Notes under the pieces: model-generated
The model's input: the letters and a program-made list of their open reading frames with translations, nothing else
Told to the model about the DNA's origin: nothing
Databases searched by the model: none
NCBI GenBank assembly: GCA_018350325.1
Contig: JAEVLN010000012.1
Coordinates: 62,001 to 126,000 of the forward strand
Direction: 5' to 3'
DNA from: Globodera rostochiensis
Taxonomy: Eukaryota; Nematoda; Chromadorea; Rhabditida; Heteroderidae
Length of the DNA stretch: 64,000 bases
Position numbers and translations under genes: made by a program
In this document: piece after piece, positions 37,201 through 50,100 of the stretch
How the letters are laid out: each line of letters starts with the position of its first letter
How positions within the stretch are numbered: the stretch's first letter is position 1

Positions 37201-39400
37201 TAAGGAAAATGCTTGCGTGCAAATCAACCTTAAGCCTCATGTTCGATTGGCCGAAATTGGAGAATAATTTTTGCAAGAAGCATCGGCCCCCAAAATGGGG
37301 GTCAACTGCTGATGGGTAAATAATTCTGATCAGTCAGTCGATTTTTGGTGTGAATTCTCTTTGTCTTTCCCTTTCATTTGCAGCATTTTGTAATCTGATG
37401 GAATGCTTCATTTGTTTATTGCCGACAAATCATTCCCTCCGCCCCGTTAAACGATTCAATTCGCAGATTACACAAAATTCACTTTCATAAAAAACTCATT
37501 TTTCTTTGTTTCAATTTGTCAGGACAAAAAAGGCGAAGGCTTTTGGTTTGACGGGTCGTTTTCACTTCCCCCCCCCCCCCAAATAACAATGGAAGCCGAT
37601 GAGTGATTTTTCAAGGGCGCGCCGATTTTGCCCCAAACGCTGTGGAAATTTTTGTGAAAAAATTCTTTACTTTTGCCTCGGGCAAAATTAGGACGACAAT
37701 TTGGCGAAGATGGGAGCAGTGAGGTCGGTTGGTCGATCGGGCGGTCATCTCCATCAATGACGTCATCAGTGATCAAAAACTTTTCTCTATTTTGATGTGA
37801 ACCAAATTAAGGAAAAAAGTTGTAGAATTTAGAAGAAATAATCTCTTCTCAGCAATATGTTGAACTCGTGCAGAATGTGTCACAATTTGATTGTTAAATC
37901 CGTTTACCTATTTATGAATTGGCCAATTTTGTTCTCATTCTAACAATTCCATTTAATTAAATTAGACGTGAAACGCGGTTTTTCCGAAAATTTACTAGGC
38001 AGTGGAAATAAAAAATTTTGTCGTATCCAAGAATAAAATTGCACTTTTTATGCCTTTTTAAAAAGTCAACAAAAATTTATTACAAAATTCAGCAGTCATA
38101 AATGTTAAGCACGAGATTCAATTTTTAAGTTGGAACTAAGAAGTCGATATTGATGCATTTAAGGTTTTTTACATTCTTCTTATAAAATAAGAAATGCCTA
38201 AATAATTATATTTTCTAAAAACTCAAAAGTTTGTAATGGGAGACTTTTACGTGGAAGCTATTTTTAAAATTTCTCAGCATAATTCCAATAGAAAGTTTTT
38301 TGCGACACAAAATCCACGAAAAAGTTAAAGAAAATCCTGAATAAAAATACTAAAGAAATAAATTATCTGTTTTTCAGAAGAGACAAAGTCGGATGGGTGA
38401 TTCAAAGCATATACCCTCATTTCAGGAACGTTTTAAGTTTAACGGATGACGTCCACATCTCTCTCAGCCGTCTCATCCTTTGTCCCAAACTTAGTTTGTG
38501 GCGACGCTAATGCCTTCGCGTAGTTTTATTATAAGTTCAATTAAAATGTGAAATGTTGGATTTTCTGAGTCTTAATTTTTTCCGGTCTCGCCATCGGCGT
38601 GAAACGTAAATGGCAAGGTCCGGTGACGGCCAAAAATTTGGTTGCGGCAAAGCGCTAAACTGAGTTTTGTACCGCTATATAAGTTAGCTTTGAACTCAGC
38701 AAAAATGACTTTAAATAGCTGCTTGAAGATTTTATTAACCATTAAAACGGTTCAAATGTTCAGTTTTCAAAAGCATTATTTTGAAGAATCAGAGCTATTC
38801 TGAAGAATATAAAGATAATTGTTAAATAATTGCACAAAAACAAATTCCATGCTCGTTTCGCAGCTGGCGGTGATTTCGTCCGATTTTTGCTTACTGGACT
38901 TTTCGTCCGATTGTGGGACCGGACCTTTTGTCCAGTATGCAAAATGATGCCATACCCAATTAGGTATTCACGCATTTCAGAGGTCCGGAGTCCAATGCCA
39001 TAATTGTAATTGTTCATTTAAATTTGCTTAAATTAAAAAAAATTAGACACAAAAAGCAAACAGTTGAAAAAACCAATTTAATGTTTGGCGACAGACAAAG
39101 TGAACAATTTATGTATGAAAATGTTTTGCAAAAATTACAGAGAAAATGAAAATGTCCTTTTTAATTTCTTTCGCTCGCTCATATTGTGTATGTACATAGT
39201 CTTAGGGTAAAGCATATTCCGTTCATCGATTTCTATTTTCTCTCTTTTCCTCTTTTCTCTTCGGCGCTCATTCGTATATTCCTTAGCAAAATCCATCGCA
39301 GCGAATGCGACAACACAAAATCGAGCTGCAATTACAGTAAGCTGAATATCGACCGCGACGGCGAGACAAACGACGAGGAGGGGCAGAGAAGCTGGCTCTA
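34266..39400. other. Divergent intergenic region between doxa-1 and epc-1
   Basis: The two genes are transcribed away from each other, so both promoters lie here. I see no gene in these 5.1 kb. The part to about 37600 is rich in G/C tracts, including the two longest in the window (next entry); 37800-39200 is AT-rich. Confidence 0.55.
35971..36049. repeat. Pair of long G homopolymers (25 and 20 bases)
   Basis: G25 at 35971-35995 and G20 at 36030-36049, separated by 34 bp. These are the longest single-base runs in the window and strong G-quadruplex candidates. Their exact length may be unreliable in any assembly. Confidence 0.85.
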
Positions 39401-42308
39401 ATGTCTAATTCTATAAAATTCGGATTTCGACCACGAGCATTAGATGTGACCAAAAAGCTGCCGATCCGAATCCGAAAATGCCGAAAGAGGAGCCCGAAAG
39501 TAAAACGGACAGTGGCGGTGGCCCCATCAGGAATGGAGAAGGAGGAAGAAATGGTAAGTGTTCGGGCGGGCAACAATGGCCGCCACGCTCTGCTTCTCTG
39601 GCGCTCTCTCCTGCCTTCCCTGCTATTTCGCTCCACCTCATCCCCGGCCCCGCCCCAAATCGAAGATGTTTTGATCAAAACCAAATGATTTTTTGGATTT
39701 GTTTCTTCACTTAAACAATAAGCCTCCTCATATGCTTACGAGATCGTAAAAACTTTCAGGATTTCGACAAACAGATTTTTTTAAGTGGACTGTGGGGAAA
39801 AAATCGATAATTCCACATTTACCACAGACATTTTATCCCGAGCGAAATGCCAATGCAATTTTTTGAATCCTTAATCCCCCCGAATTTTAGGAATCGCATC
39901 TACAGCAGGCGATCCTTGCGCAAAAGGCCACTTCAGCTGGTGATACAGTTGAGAATCATGTCATTCCCACTCCAAAAGTGTAAGTTTGTGATCCTGCTTT
40001 TAATGAGGGTGTCTTCTGGGCATATTTTCACAATTAGGTACATTTTCTTATTTTTTTTAACATTGTTGCACATGTATTAAAAGCAGAAAACAATCTTCTG
40101 TGCTAATTGAAATTTTGATTTCAGGTCGACTATTAATGATGATGAATATAGCAGGATATATCAGGACAGACATCTTCCCAAGGGAAAAAAACTCATCACT
40201 TTTGATGGTTTGTTTATAATTGATCACTTTTTTTCTTTATTAGGACAGCTACTGACTCAGATTTCGCTTAATAAATCAGCCTTCGCTTAATAAAAACAGT
40301 TTTTAAGAGTTTCTAATTTTTCATGAACGCTAAAAAAGGGAATGTTAATTGTTGTCAAATTGTCTTTTTAGACCATGTTCCTTTCTTCCTCTTGCAAGGA
40401 GCCTATAACGCCGACTCTGAGGATGAAGAATGGTTGACCACAAGGAGGATTATCAACATAGACGACTTTGAACATATCATCGAAAGGCTCGAAACTGCTT
40501 CACAGACTGATATTATTCATCTCAGGTAGGCGTCCAGGATATTTCAGTGAAAATAGTGCTGCTGTCCTCTGCTTATTTTGGAAAAGGCGAATAAATTTAG
40601 TTAGTTTTGGTGTCGTAGGGTCCAAGGCCGTACCCGGAAATTTTTTTCGGGGAGGGGGGAATAATTTGAAAAAAGGTCATTAGGGGTGCATTTTTGCATT
40701 TTTTTAAAATTGCATTTTTGTTAAGGAATTTTTTGAAAAAGGGTTCCACTTTTAAGTAGAAGTGTATTTTTATTAAGGATTTAAAAATGCATTTTTGTTT
40801 TACGAATTTTGCATTACTTTTAGGGGAGGGGGTCGGGGCAGGCCCGTAACGGGGGGGGGGGGGCTATTAGCATAATGTTACGCAATAAGTCTTTTTTATG
40901 TGATAAGGCGTTATTTTCACTTTAGGAATGCCAGATCGCTACTGCAGCGGTATGAGCCTGGTTTGGTGGACGATGTCTACGATTACTGGTTGCAAAAGAG
41001 AAAGGTTTCTTCCCTACCACTTCAATCAATAAAAATCGGCTTTTAATTAAACAGCAAGCCGCCTCTCGGAAAAGCAAATGTTCGGTGCTCATTCCGTTGC
41101 TGTGCACAGAGCAGCGTCGGGACGAGAAGACATTGGTCAACCCGTACATCGCATTCCGACGACGGTTGGACAAGGTTCAGACGCGCAAGAAGCAGAAAAC
41201 GGAGTTGCTGACTTACGAGAAGATGCTGCAGCTGAACCTGGCACTGAAACGGTCCATCGTTTTGGCTACTGCAGTAGTGCAACGAGAGAAACTAAAGCTG
41301 GCCGTTGTGGACATTGAGCATTCGATGTACCAACTGCAGTTTACGGGTCGGATCGGAAACGAGGTGGTGGACGGGTTGAGACAACAGTGGATGGAGCAGG
41401 CCGAACGGCTGTTGGTTGCTGCGGCGGAAGAGGGGCATAAAACAACGGCGAGATATCAGCAGCCGATAGCAGCTGAGGAGCCGTCGTCATCTTCCGCATT
41501 TCCATCTTTGTCGGAATCCCCCGCTTCCGCAATTGTTGACAGCAAATGCATTCGGAGGAATTTAGAGGTCTGTAAGCCAAACATGTCTGAAAAAATTTGC
41601 CTCTCCACAAGCGAGAAATGCAGAAAATTTGCAGTTTTAGAGCAATTTTTAACAATACTGAAGATGGTCAAAATATGAGTAAAACAAGAGGGTCCTCTTA
41701 TGGGATTTTTTCTCAAATCTCTCAGTAACTGACAATCCAAACTAAAAGAATGGATTTGAGAGACTGAGTCTTTGTTTGCGATTTGCATCAAATGGTTTTT
41801 ATTTAGCTTTGGAACTCAACCGTCACTGTGAGTCCCTTGCACCCCGTTGTTTTTCCCCACACTGGCGACGACTCTGCCGAAATGGAGAAGATCAGCGCTG
41901 TGAACACAAACTCCAGCATTGACGGACGGTATCAATTCAAGCGGAAGCACGGGTGCAAATACCGGGCGCCTGTCCTCTCGACTTTACTCAACGCAAACAC
42001 CAACAACAATCAGCGAGAACCGCTCCAATCCCCTTTTTTTGCTGGCGGACTGCACGAGGACGGTGGACTTAACGAATTTCGCTGCTTCTCCACAAAGTAC
42101 TGAGCTTTAGGGTTTTCATCATGTTTAACCAAACCTTTATTCAACCAGATTCACGACACAAATTCGTCGAGATAGTGACAACGATGTTTGTGGCGGACGG
42201 GACCCAGAGGTGGGCTTTGTCCGTAGACGCTTGGGTCGCGGCGGTCGGATCCACATTGATCTCATGCGTATCGACAGAAGACTTCCCCCCGACGACGACA
42301 CTAAATGA
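39401..42308 (+). CDS. epc-1: Enhancer of polycomb homologue (NuA4 complex scaffold)
   Basis: EPC is a nuclear scaffold of the NuA4/TIP60 histone acetyltransferase complex. Eight exons join in frame to 506 aa: 39401-39553, 39891-39979, 40125-40207, 40372-40525, 40926-41004, 41055-41567, 41807-42096 and 42149-42308. The EPcA region is clear: FRPRALDVTKKLPI, PSGMEKEEE, then ESHLQQAI, NHVIPTPKV, NADSEDEEWL, DDVYDYWLQKRK and NPYIAFRRRLDKVQTRK. Near the end, DGRYQFKRKHGCKYRAP and VRRRLGRGGRIHID match the C-terminal EPC motifs. The protein is shorter than human EPC1 (about 830 aa), mainly through a shorter Gln-rich tail. Every junction keeps phase with GT-AG borders. Confidence 0.95.
40617..40860. 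repeat. Interspersed repeat-like sequence in an epc-1 intron
   Basis: Two similar boxes, GGCCGTACCCGG followed by a T run and G run (about 40626-40660), and GGCCCGTAACGGGGGG (about 40842-40860), flank three short ATTGCATTTTTG-type repeats. This looks like a degenerate short transposable element, but I cannot name it. Confidence 0.4.
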
Positions 42309-42820
42309 TCACGATCTGGATCTCTCACCACCACTGTATATTTTTGAGTTTATCATTCGTTTCATTTTGTTCAATCAAATTGTTGTTTTTTTCCCGGAGC
42401 TCCTATGTTCTGCTGCCAACGCATTTTACGCTATACTCTTCTCCACCATTGTTGGCATTCTGTGAGTGCGTTTTCTCGAATTTCCCCTTCTGACCATCTC
42501 CAACCCATTCTCCACTTCTTCATTCTTTAACCCTCTCAATCGGCTCTGTTACGGTGTAATATTCGAACAAAAATCAGGATTCATTTTTTGTTATTTTTCT
42601 CAATACAAATGTGGTTTTAAAATTTCACAACCATAAGAATTTGGGGGAAACAAACGCTGCTATTACTATAGAAACAAACAATTTACGAGATCAGGTGGAT
42701 TAAATATTGTAAGTAACTATGGTGCGGGAAGAAATCGAGATCACTACCGATTACAATAATTGTTGTATTATGTAGTTGCCATTATGCAAAGATTCCAGTA
42801 AGACGGTCACGACAAACATG
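42309..42820. other. Convergent intergenic region (epc-1 / unc-119 3' ends)
   Basis: epc-1 (+) and unc-119 (-) converge here. The stretch should hold both 3' UTRs. I see no other gene. Confidence 0.6.
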
Positions 42821-44049
42821 TTACTCCAGGTAACAGTAATCGGCTTTATTGTGCTAAAGAATCTATCAGTCCAGATAAGTTTTGGGTCAAACATTACCAT
42901 GACGAGTTTGTTGTCGACAAAGTAAAAACTGTCCGATTTCGTTTCGAACGGTGCTACGATCATTTCATCAACTGAGGGAAGGAAAAATGTCATTTACAGT
43001 TCTTTTCCTCTTGGTTCCATCAATCAATGGGGGGGGGGGGGGTGTCTTTCGTCGAAAACCCCCGTCTCTGCTTTCCAGAACTCACTCAACGCGTCGCAAA
43101 GGTGCGGAATGTGGTAGATATGCTCGCACGAGTTTCGCGAATTCGGAATTATAAAGCCGAAGTCAAAGTCGAAGCTCTTCAAAAGCCGATCCCGAAAGTA
43201 ATGGCGCTCAATCATTCTGTGTGCAGAGATAGGAGAACATGACTCGCCCACGTCCAAGGCCAAGTGAATGGACTTCGTTCTCACCTGAAGTTGTTGATGG
43301 GCTTGTCCCCCACCACAAATTCCATTGTCGCACCAATGTGACTTAAACTTGTTTCTTTTTTTTTAAATCTTCAAATTAGCTGACCGAAGTCGCAAGAACG
43401 ACGGTTTGAAGTAATATCGGATAAATCGGGGAGTGAAAGGCTTCTCCCCTTCCTCGATACTGCCCTCCTCCTCCACTTCCCCTCCGTTGTCCCCAATCTC
43501 CAACTCGTACTCATTCAAATTTGCGTCCAAAATTAATGGAAATATGGGATAATTTTTTGACCGTAGACCGAACCAGGCTTGTTGATCTCAAAAAGCACGG
43601 TTTCCGAGTCGATGTCGCGAACTTTGAAGCGGACAAATTCTATGTCTAAAGATTCGACGATTAAAACCCGAGCAATTAGAACAGATGAGATCTTTCACTG
43701 AGAACCAGAGCAGATCCGAACTTAGTTTGAATTCGATTCAACTACAAATGAGTAAAACCAATGAACCAACCGTAAACATTGTCCTCGGGTCGGCAGAGGA
43801 AATCTAAAAAAAAGTAGTCTAATTAATTTAATAAAAAGATTAAATTCTCGTTTTGTTTATTAACATATGCCCAACCAATAAGGCAGTGTGTAACTTCCCA
43901 CCCTTAGTAATGCAGTTCAGCCTCAGCACATCGTCAGGCATCACCACCTCCATGACCTTTAGTTCAGCCTCTGTTATCGGTGCGCGAATATCGTTTGCCC
44001 CTGCGACTAGTCCTTCGTTCCGCGCATTGTTTTGGTCCAGATCGGCCAT
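42821..44049 (-). CDS. unc-119: UNC-119, lipid-binding trafficking chaperone
   Basis: UNC119 binds myristoylated proteins and delivers them to cilia or neuronal membranes. The start ATG is at 44049; exons include 44049-43902 and 43803-43771, then several more to the stop TAA at 42821-42823. Visible motifs in order are DDVLRLNCITK, FLCRPEDNVY, IEFVRFKVRDIDSETVLFEI, then VEFVVGDKPINNFR, MIERHYFRDRLLKSFDFDFGF, NSCEHIYHIP, ETKSDSFYFVDNKLVM and, in the last short exon, HNKADYCYLE. This is the whole beta-sandwich domain of the family. A longer acidic loop (Glu/Gly-rich, from about 43500) is inserted before the FIRYYFKPSFLRLR segment. The 3' end is 512 bp from that of epc-1. Confidence 0.95.
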
Positions 44050-44489
44050 TTCTTGACGAAGTACTCAGATGTACCTAAATTGGGCAACAAAGTGGCCACT
44101 CCCAGGAAATTTCAAGGATGTCTAGTATGAGACAGAAACTAATTTGGTAGAAAGTTGTCCCCCAAGGGCTGGCAATACAAACCAAATTCAATTTAATTTA
44201 CAAAAAGCCCGCAGCAGAATGACAGGCTTAAGTCAGAAATTATAAGCAAAGCTCAACCCGTCTCTATGACAACCACAAAACCACAAACACACAAAGTGCA
44301 AAGAATGTCAATGACAGACAAACGTGTTTTTGATAGTTTAGCATAAATTTAATATTTATTTTACGTTGGATCAAATAATGATAAATAAAAAACAATAAAT
44401 AGTTAGTTTAAAGTTGGTTTTTGTGGGCACGGAGAAGGGAGCAATTGGAAAGTGGCATGATGGGAACAATTAAGGAAGAGGCGCTTCAT
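44050..44489. other. Short intergenic gap, unc-119 promoter and phf-12 3' UTR
   Basis: Both neighbours lie on the minus strand, 440 bp apart. The AT-rich part at 44340-44410 has polyadenylation-like AATAAA strings on both strands. I see no gene here. Confidence 0.55.
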
Positions 44490-46957
44490 TCACAAAATTC
44501 CCAATCCGATGAAGTGCAGACGTAAACAGCCAATGCGAATTATTGCACCATTCCATAGAACGGCAGACTTTTGCGACGGCACAATTCCTCGAGTCGGGTC
44601 CAACAGCCAAAAGGTCGGCTCATCGCCGACCTCGGCTTTCTGACAAGCGCATTCTGAAACTAAGTCAGCCGAACGTCTTGCACTCTTTGCGCATTTGCGA
44701 AACGGAAACGACTCATCGACGAACAGATTGGCAGCGACCATTTCAAAAGCCAATTTGGCCTAAAAATCTCTGAAGGCTTTAAAATCATTTTCAATTGCCG
44801 TCATTTTCTTATTTAGGACTTTCCGTCAAAATTAAAATTCCAACCTTATCGAAGAAGATCAACGCCTGCTGCGTTCCAAGCATTTTACAGTGAGTAAATC
44901 CGCTTAATTGTCAGAAAATATAATTGAACAGAAGCGATCGTTTTTACCTTAAGTCGATATTATGTAGCGAGTTCACTTTTAATGGACCCAACGTGACGAA
45001 AGGAGACTGGACAGGTATAAGGAATTCGCTGTCCGTAACGTTTTTATCGGCTCCGCTCAAAATCTTCAGAGCAGCGAAAATGGGCAATTTTCTGTTGAGA
45101 AGACCTTCATCAATTCGGAATTTCAGGAAATTGGGTAACTTATTGTAACATTGTCACCTGGATTAAAAAAACACAACCGTGGCTGCTCAACGTTCGTGTT
45201 GGACTCCAAAGCACTAGCCAAAACACCGTCATCACTAACACACTTTGTGTCAAATGCAGGGTCTTGGTAGGAATCACTACAAAACAATGATTATTTTTCA
45301 AACAATTCGATCTATTGTCCGATATGCTAACAAATAAAAATTCACATTCAGTGAAAACGGCCCACCCCTCCTTGACGTCGTCCGACTGGTTGTGCATTTT
45401 AATCAGCGCTTCAACTGCAATGGACAGCCTGGCGTCGTCGGGGCTTCCCACATCAATCGGTGAGCTTGGCGTTTCTTCATTCGTTTGCTGCTCTTCGGAA
45501 ATACAATGTTCAGCAAAGGCATAGGCTCTTTTGACCAAACTTTCCACTTTGAACGTGCATTGTGTCGGCTTTTTCCGCCTTTTTGGTGAGTTTGCCTCTA
45601 ATTCTGAACCTCTTTTTATGTTTTCTGCTTCGATTTTCTTGTAGAAATTCGAAATAACGGAGTGAAAGGAGTCGGTCTTCTGAAGTTTGGTGTGCTCCTT
45701 CCAAAGCGCCATACGGTCGGTTATACGTTTTGAGCTTAGCAAATAAACGTCCTAAAGTTCGCAATGCCAACTTGAAACGAACAAATCTACAAACAATGAA
45801 CGGTTCGATGTGAAATGAGCACATCCAACGTTCATTTGGTAGTGCAGTGAAAGGCGGGTTCGGACAGTCCAAACAGAAGGAAGTGTCGCAGAAATCGCAG
45901 GAAACCATCTTTTTCTCCACAAACCTAAATTTAAATACCGTTCAGCTTTTTAAAAAGGTCGGACCTTTTGCAATAAAAGCAGTTCTTTGAGTTTGGCTCA
46001 TAACTTTCGAACAGCTCGTCAAATGGTAACTTGTAATAGCTTTCGTCAATGTCTAATTTCTCGAGAGTAAATTCTCGAGAATTGATGGTCTTTAGGGAGT
46101 TCACAAATTCAGAGAAATCCTCGGACGGAGCGCCATCTTTACCGGATAGACGGAGCATAAAACGAACCAACGATTGATTTAAGGCGTCTTCTTTTTCTTG
46201 CGAATCCTACAATAAAAGAAAGCTCAAATTGCAATAAATTTGACTTTTCGCAATAAGAATGATTTCGAGGGAGAGAACGGAAGATAAGGGACAGCTTAGC
46301 AAAAGAAATATTTAACAAATTTAATGCAAGAAAAGTATTACCGAATTGCATTTTATCCGCGGCAGATGTCTGTTGGACAATTGAAATTATTGTAATTTAA
46401 AAGAAATCGGCAAATTAGCTATGTGAACTTTTAGAGAGGTAAAAGGTTTCCAGTTTAAAGGAATTAATGAAGAATTTTCTGACTCAGACTAAGACAAACC
46501 TAAAATTATTTTAAATGCTATTACCGTCTGTTGTATTGGACCTCGATTTCACAACGATGACATATCCAATCCGAACAATTGCCTTTGTTAATTTTAATAG
46601 GAAGGGCGGGAAAATGACAAATGGAATGAAAAGAAGAATTGCATCTCGAACAATTGTACAAACGACCGCCGATTATTTCCTGAATCATATCAATTAAAAA
46701 GGCTGCTGAGACAACCAAAAAAGCCAAATTCACAACAAAAAAAAAAAAGGAGTTGGAATTTACGTTTTAGGAAGTTTACTTCAAATTTTCACCAAGCATG
46801 AGCAGCAATACTGGCTGGAATCGGGACTGGAGCAAAGTGAAGAGTTGTTTGAACGTTTCACCGGACTTTGAAAGGATTGTTCAATTTCGTGCAAAAGACC
46901 AACTTCTTTATCATACACAATATTGGCTTTTCGAAGTTTTGATTCATAAACAGTCAT
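44490..46957 (-). CDS. phf-12: PHF12-like protein (two PHD fingers, C-terminal FHA-like domain)
   Basis: PHF12 is a chromatin co-repressor subunit of the Sin3/HDAC (Rpd3S-like) complex. The start ATG is at 46957 and is followed by NIVYDKEVGLLHEIEQ, like the PHF12 N-terminus. PHD1 is split over introns: CCSC at the end of exon 1, then CSRCNSSFHSIC and WICHRCE. PHD2 has CFYCKR, then EKKMVSCDFCDTSFCLDC, NPPFTALPNERWMCSFH. Next is SKRITDRMALWKEH with a basic and acidic linker. Near the C-terminus an FHA-like region includes LGTQQALIFFDK and the ending CACQKA...LWNGAIIRIGCLRLHF, which matches the end of PHF12. The gene is head to head with pezo-1. Confidence 0.87.
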
Positions 46958-47186
46958 CTGAACGAATAATTTAATTTAATTTAATTTAATGAATTTTATT
47001 ATCAAAATAAAAATAGAAAAGTCGGCGTACTTCAAAACGAAAACTAATTTAAAAAAGCCCACTAAATTGTTTGTGTATTAAAACGAAGCGACAAATAATT
47101 GTTTTTTAAGCTCATTTAAAAATTAAATAATTTATCTTTTTTAACCCAAAAAAAATCTCAGATTACTCGTAAAATTCAATTGCAGA
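46958..47186. promoter_or_regulatory. Candidate bidirectional promoter (phf-12 / pezo-1)
   Basis: Only 229 bp separate the divergent start codons. The stretch is very AT-rich, with TTTAATTTAATTTAATTTAA-type repeats at 46970-46990. It must contain at least part of both promoters unless one gene has an upstream non-coding exon. Confidence 0.5.
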
Positions 47187-50100
47187 ATGGTTGCCCTTGC
47201 TGCCAAAATTGTTTTGGTTAAAGTGTTTTTACCACTGTTTCTCATATCAGGTATCATAAATTTAATTATTTTCCAAGAACACATCCTAAAGTTCTAATAT
47301 TTAGGTGCCATTCTGAGGCCTAGTTTCATTTCACTTGCATATATTATTCTTGCTTTTTTGTGCACATATCTCCCAGCTATAAAGGCAAATTCGCCTTTTC
47401 CAAGTTACCTTTTATTTATATATTTTTTTAAAATTTCGAAATTTAGAAATTACGCGGCTTTTTACCCTTTTGTGTGTTGCATTTTCCTTGCTCACTACTC
47501 TTGCGCAATTTGGTTATCAACTTTATCAGCATTTGAAATATCCGGACGACGGAGATTACATAAAGGAAAGGTGCAATTCCAGTTCAAATGACGACTTCTG
47601 GCTTCGTCAAACTGGATTTATTAGGCTTGTTTATTATAATCTTATGATTTTAGGCTTTTACTCTTTCTCTTTTCGGCTGTAGAATATTAAAGCTTTTGCT
47701 CTTTATTTAAGGGTTCCCAGCGGAGCTTACGAACCAATCATATTTCGGCTGTTTTTACCCGAGCTTTTGGCACTTCTCGGCTCACTCGTCACCTTCATCT
47801 CTTGTTCGTTTTACCCTACCGATTTGCCTCCGTTTGAGGTGATTGGTCATGAGAGCACCGAGGAACAAATTGCGGAGACGGAGACCGTTTTGTGGGTGAA
47901 AGTTTCGTGGCCCGAATTGAAATACGGTTTTTTTGCAGAAGAGATGGCCAAGAGGAAGCAACGGCAGAAAGGCCTTCCGAGGCGGAATTGAATAGGCAAT
48001 ACTCCGAAACACTCGTTTTCGCCTCAAAACGAACTTCGGACGCATTCATTGTTCTTGCCGTCTGTGTTGTTGGCATACTAATGGTGGCATTTACTGACTT
48101 TCTTTTTATTAATATTCATAAAATGCGTCCATTGATTTAGCCATCGTTGCTGAACGCCCCCTACTTTCTGTTCATGCTGCTCGTAATGACCTGGTGGTCC
48201 CTATTCACCCCTCTCACACGCTTAAAATTCAATGCAATGAAGAGGACTTTGGTCTTTTTCTTTGCCCTCCACTTCGTCCTTCTTTACAGTTACCAAATGG
48301 AGTTCTTCCAGCAACTTTTACCATACGAGTCATTTTATGCGAGGTGTTTTTTTAGCCATTTTTTATTCATTACTTAATTTTTCTTTAGACTTGGTGGTTT
48401 TTACGTCCTAATAATGCCAAATGAATGCGAAAAATGGTACACACTCCGACTTAACACCGATTTGGGATGGGCCCCTTTCACTAATTTTGCTGCAATCTTG
48501 TGTTTTCATTATCTTTTACACGTTCAATATCGGTAATTTTTTTTAGCAATACTTAGGGGCAAATAAAAGTCTGGCCATTAATTTTAGGTGGACGATGGTT
48601 GGAGTGAAGAGTCAAACCACAAAACGGTCCGCTCAACCAAGAGTCGGCGATTCGAGTCAAGAAGAGGTGAACGTTATTCAGGCGTTGCTTTGTTTGAGGA
48701 GTTTTGGTTTAGTCATTTTAAGATTAATACAAATAGAAACTGTTTTCGCTAACAAATTGTTTAATTAGTGGCTCCTTAAATTTAAGCTACTTTCGTCTCC
48801 CCGAGCTGTTGAAATGGCCGATGTGACTTCACTCCAAAGGATCACTTCGGAAGTTATGGACAGACAAAAGATCAGTCGGCTTTTAAAACGTATTTTTGAT
48901 TTAGACAAAAGCTGAATCTGATTTCTTTTCCACCTTTTTAGCAAAGCATGAAGATGAGCCGGGATTTATTCTTGTTCGCGCTTTCCAGGAGTTTCTCTAT
49001 TTTTGCCTTTACCATTGTTACGTTTTTGCCCTTCTCGCGATGATGGTGAGTTTGCAAGTGCAAACAGACATTTGACGAACTATTCTATGCAAATTGAAAG
49101 AAACCAATAATTACCATTTTCAAAGGATTTGGTGCCGAGAATAATTAAACCCAGAATTTTATGACAATATTAATAATTATAAAAGCAAACCGTTTTTCTT
49201 CCTTTTCAGATGTGGGCTCTTCTTTATCACTCCATCTTCGGCCTCATTTTTCTTCTGCTCACCTGTTTCCTTTGGGCGCTTGTTAATTCGCGCAAATGGA
49301 CATTCAAATTGTCCCCCATTTTGTTAGCGTATGTGGAGGTGACTGTTTTGATAAACGTCCGCTCATTTTATTTTCCAATTTTGGTTCAAATTAGTTCCTT
49401 CTGTTGGCTCAATACGTGTTCAGCATGAATTTGCACAAGCGAGAGCTCGGACTTACCGAATCAGTGGAACTCGTTGGCTTTAGACTTGAACAATCCAGAA
49501 CGGACGCATTTACGACACTTTTGTTGAAGGTGGGACAATTGAACACTTTTGTTGGTTGTTTCATAATTGAGCTAATTATTTTCTGATAAGTAAAGCAACT
49601 GACATACACAACATACGTGGATGCGAAAATATACTTTTGATTTTTACGGATTGATTTTTTCATTCACGATTATTTAAATTGTTTTTACCGCTTTTGAGTT
49701 TTTTTTTTTTCTTAAAATTTTATTGCTTTTTGATTTTCCTTTTTTTGTCATCTTTGAGGAGCCAAAGCCATAAAAGTCCCCTGACTTAAAAAAATCAAAA
49801 CAATCGCAAGACGTGCGGCAAAATATGGTCATATTCAGCGGGTGTTGTTTCTTCAGATTATCCTCAGTCTTCCACTTTTCGTTCTCTTGCGTTTGCATTT
49901 GCGCGAGGATTATTATAACTCTCTGAGTGGTCGTGAACGTTTACGACACTTCAACTACGGTACTTTCACACCGAACAACAGTCCGACTAACGCAGGACAT
50001 CGAACACTCACATTTCCAAGGAATGAGGTGGGAGGAACAGTTCGCCTTCCCCCGTATTTAGAACGTCATAGCTTTTTTCTTAATTAACAAACCTGTAAAT

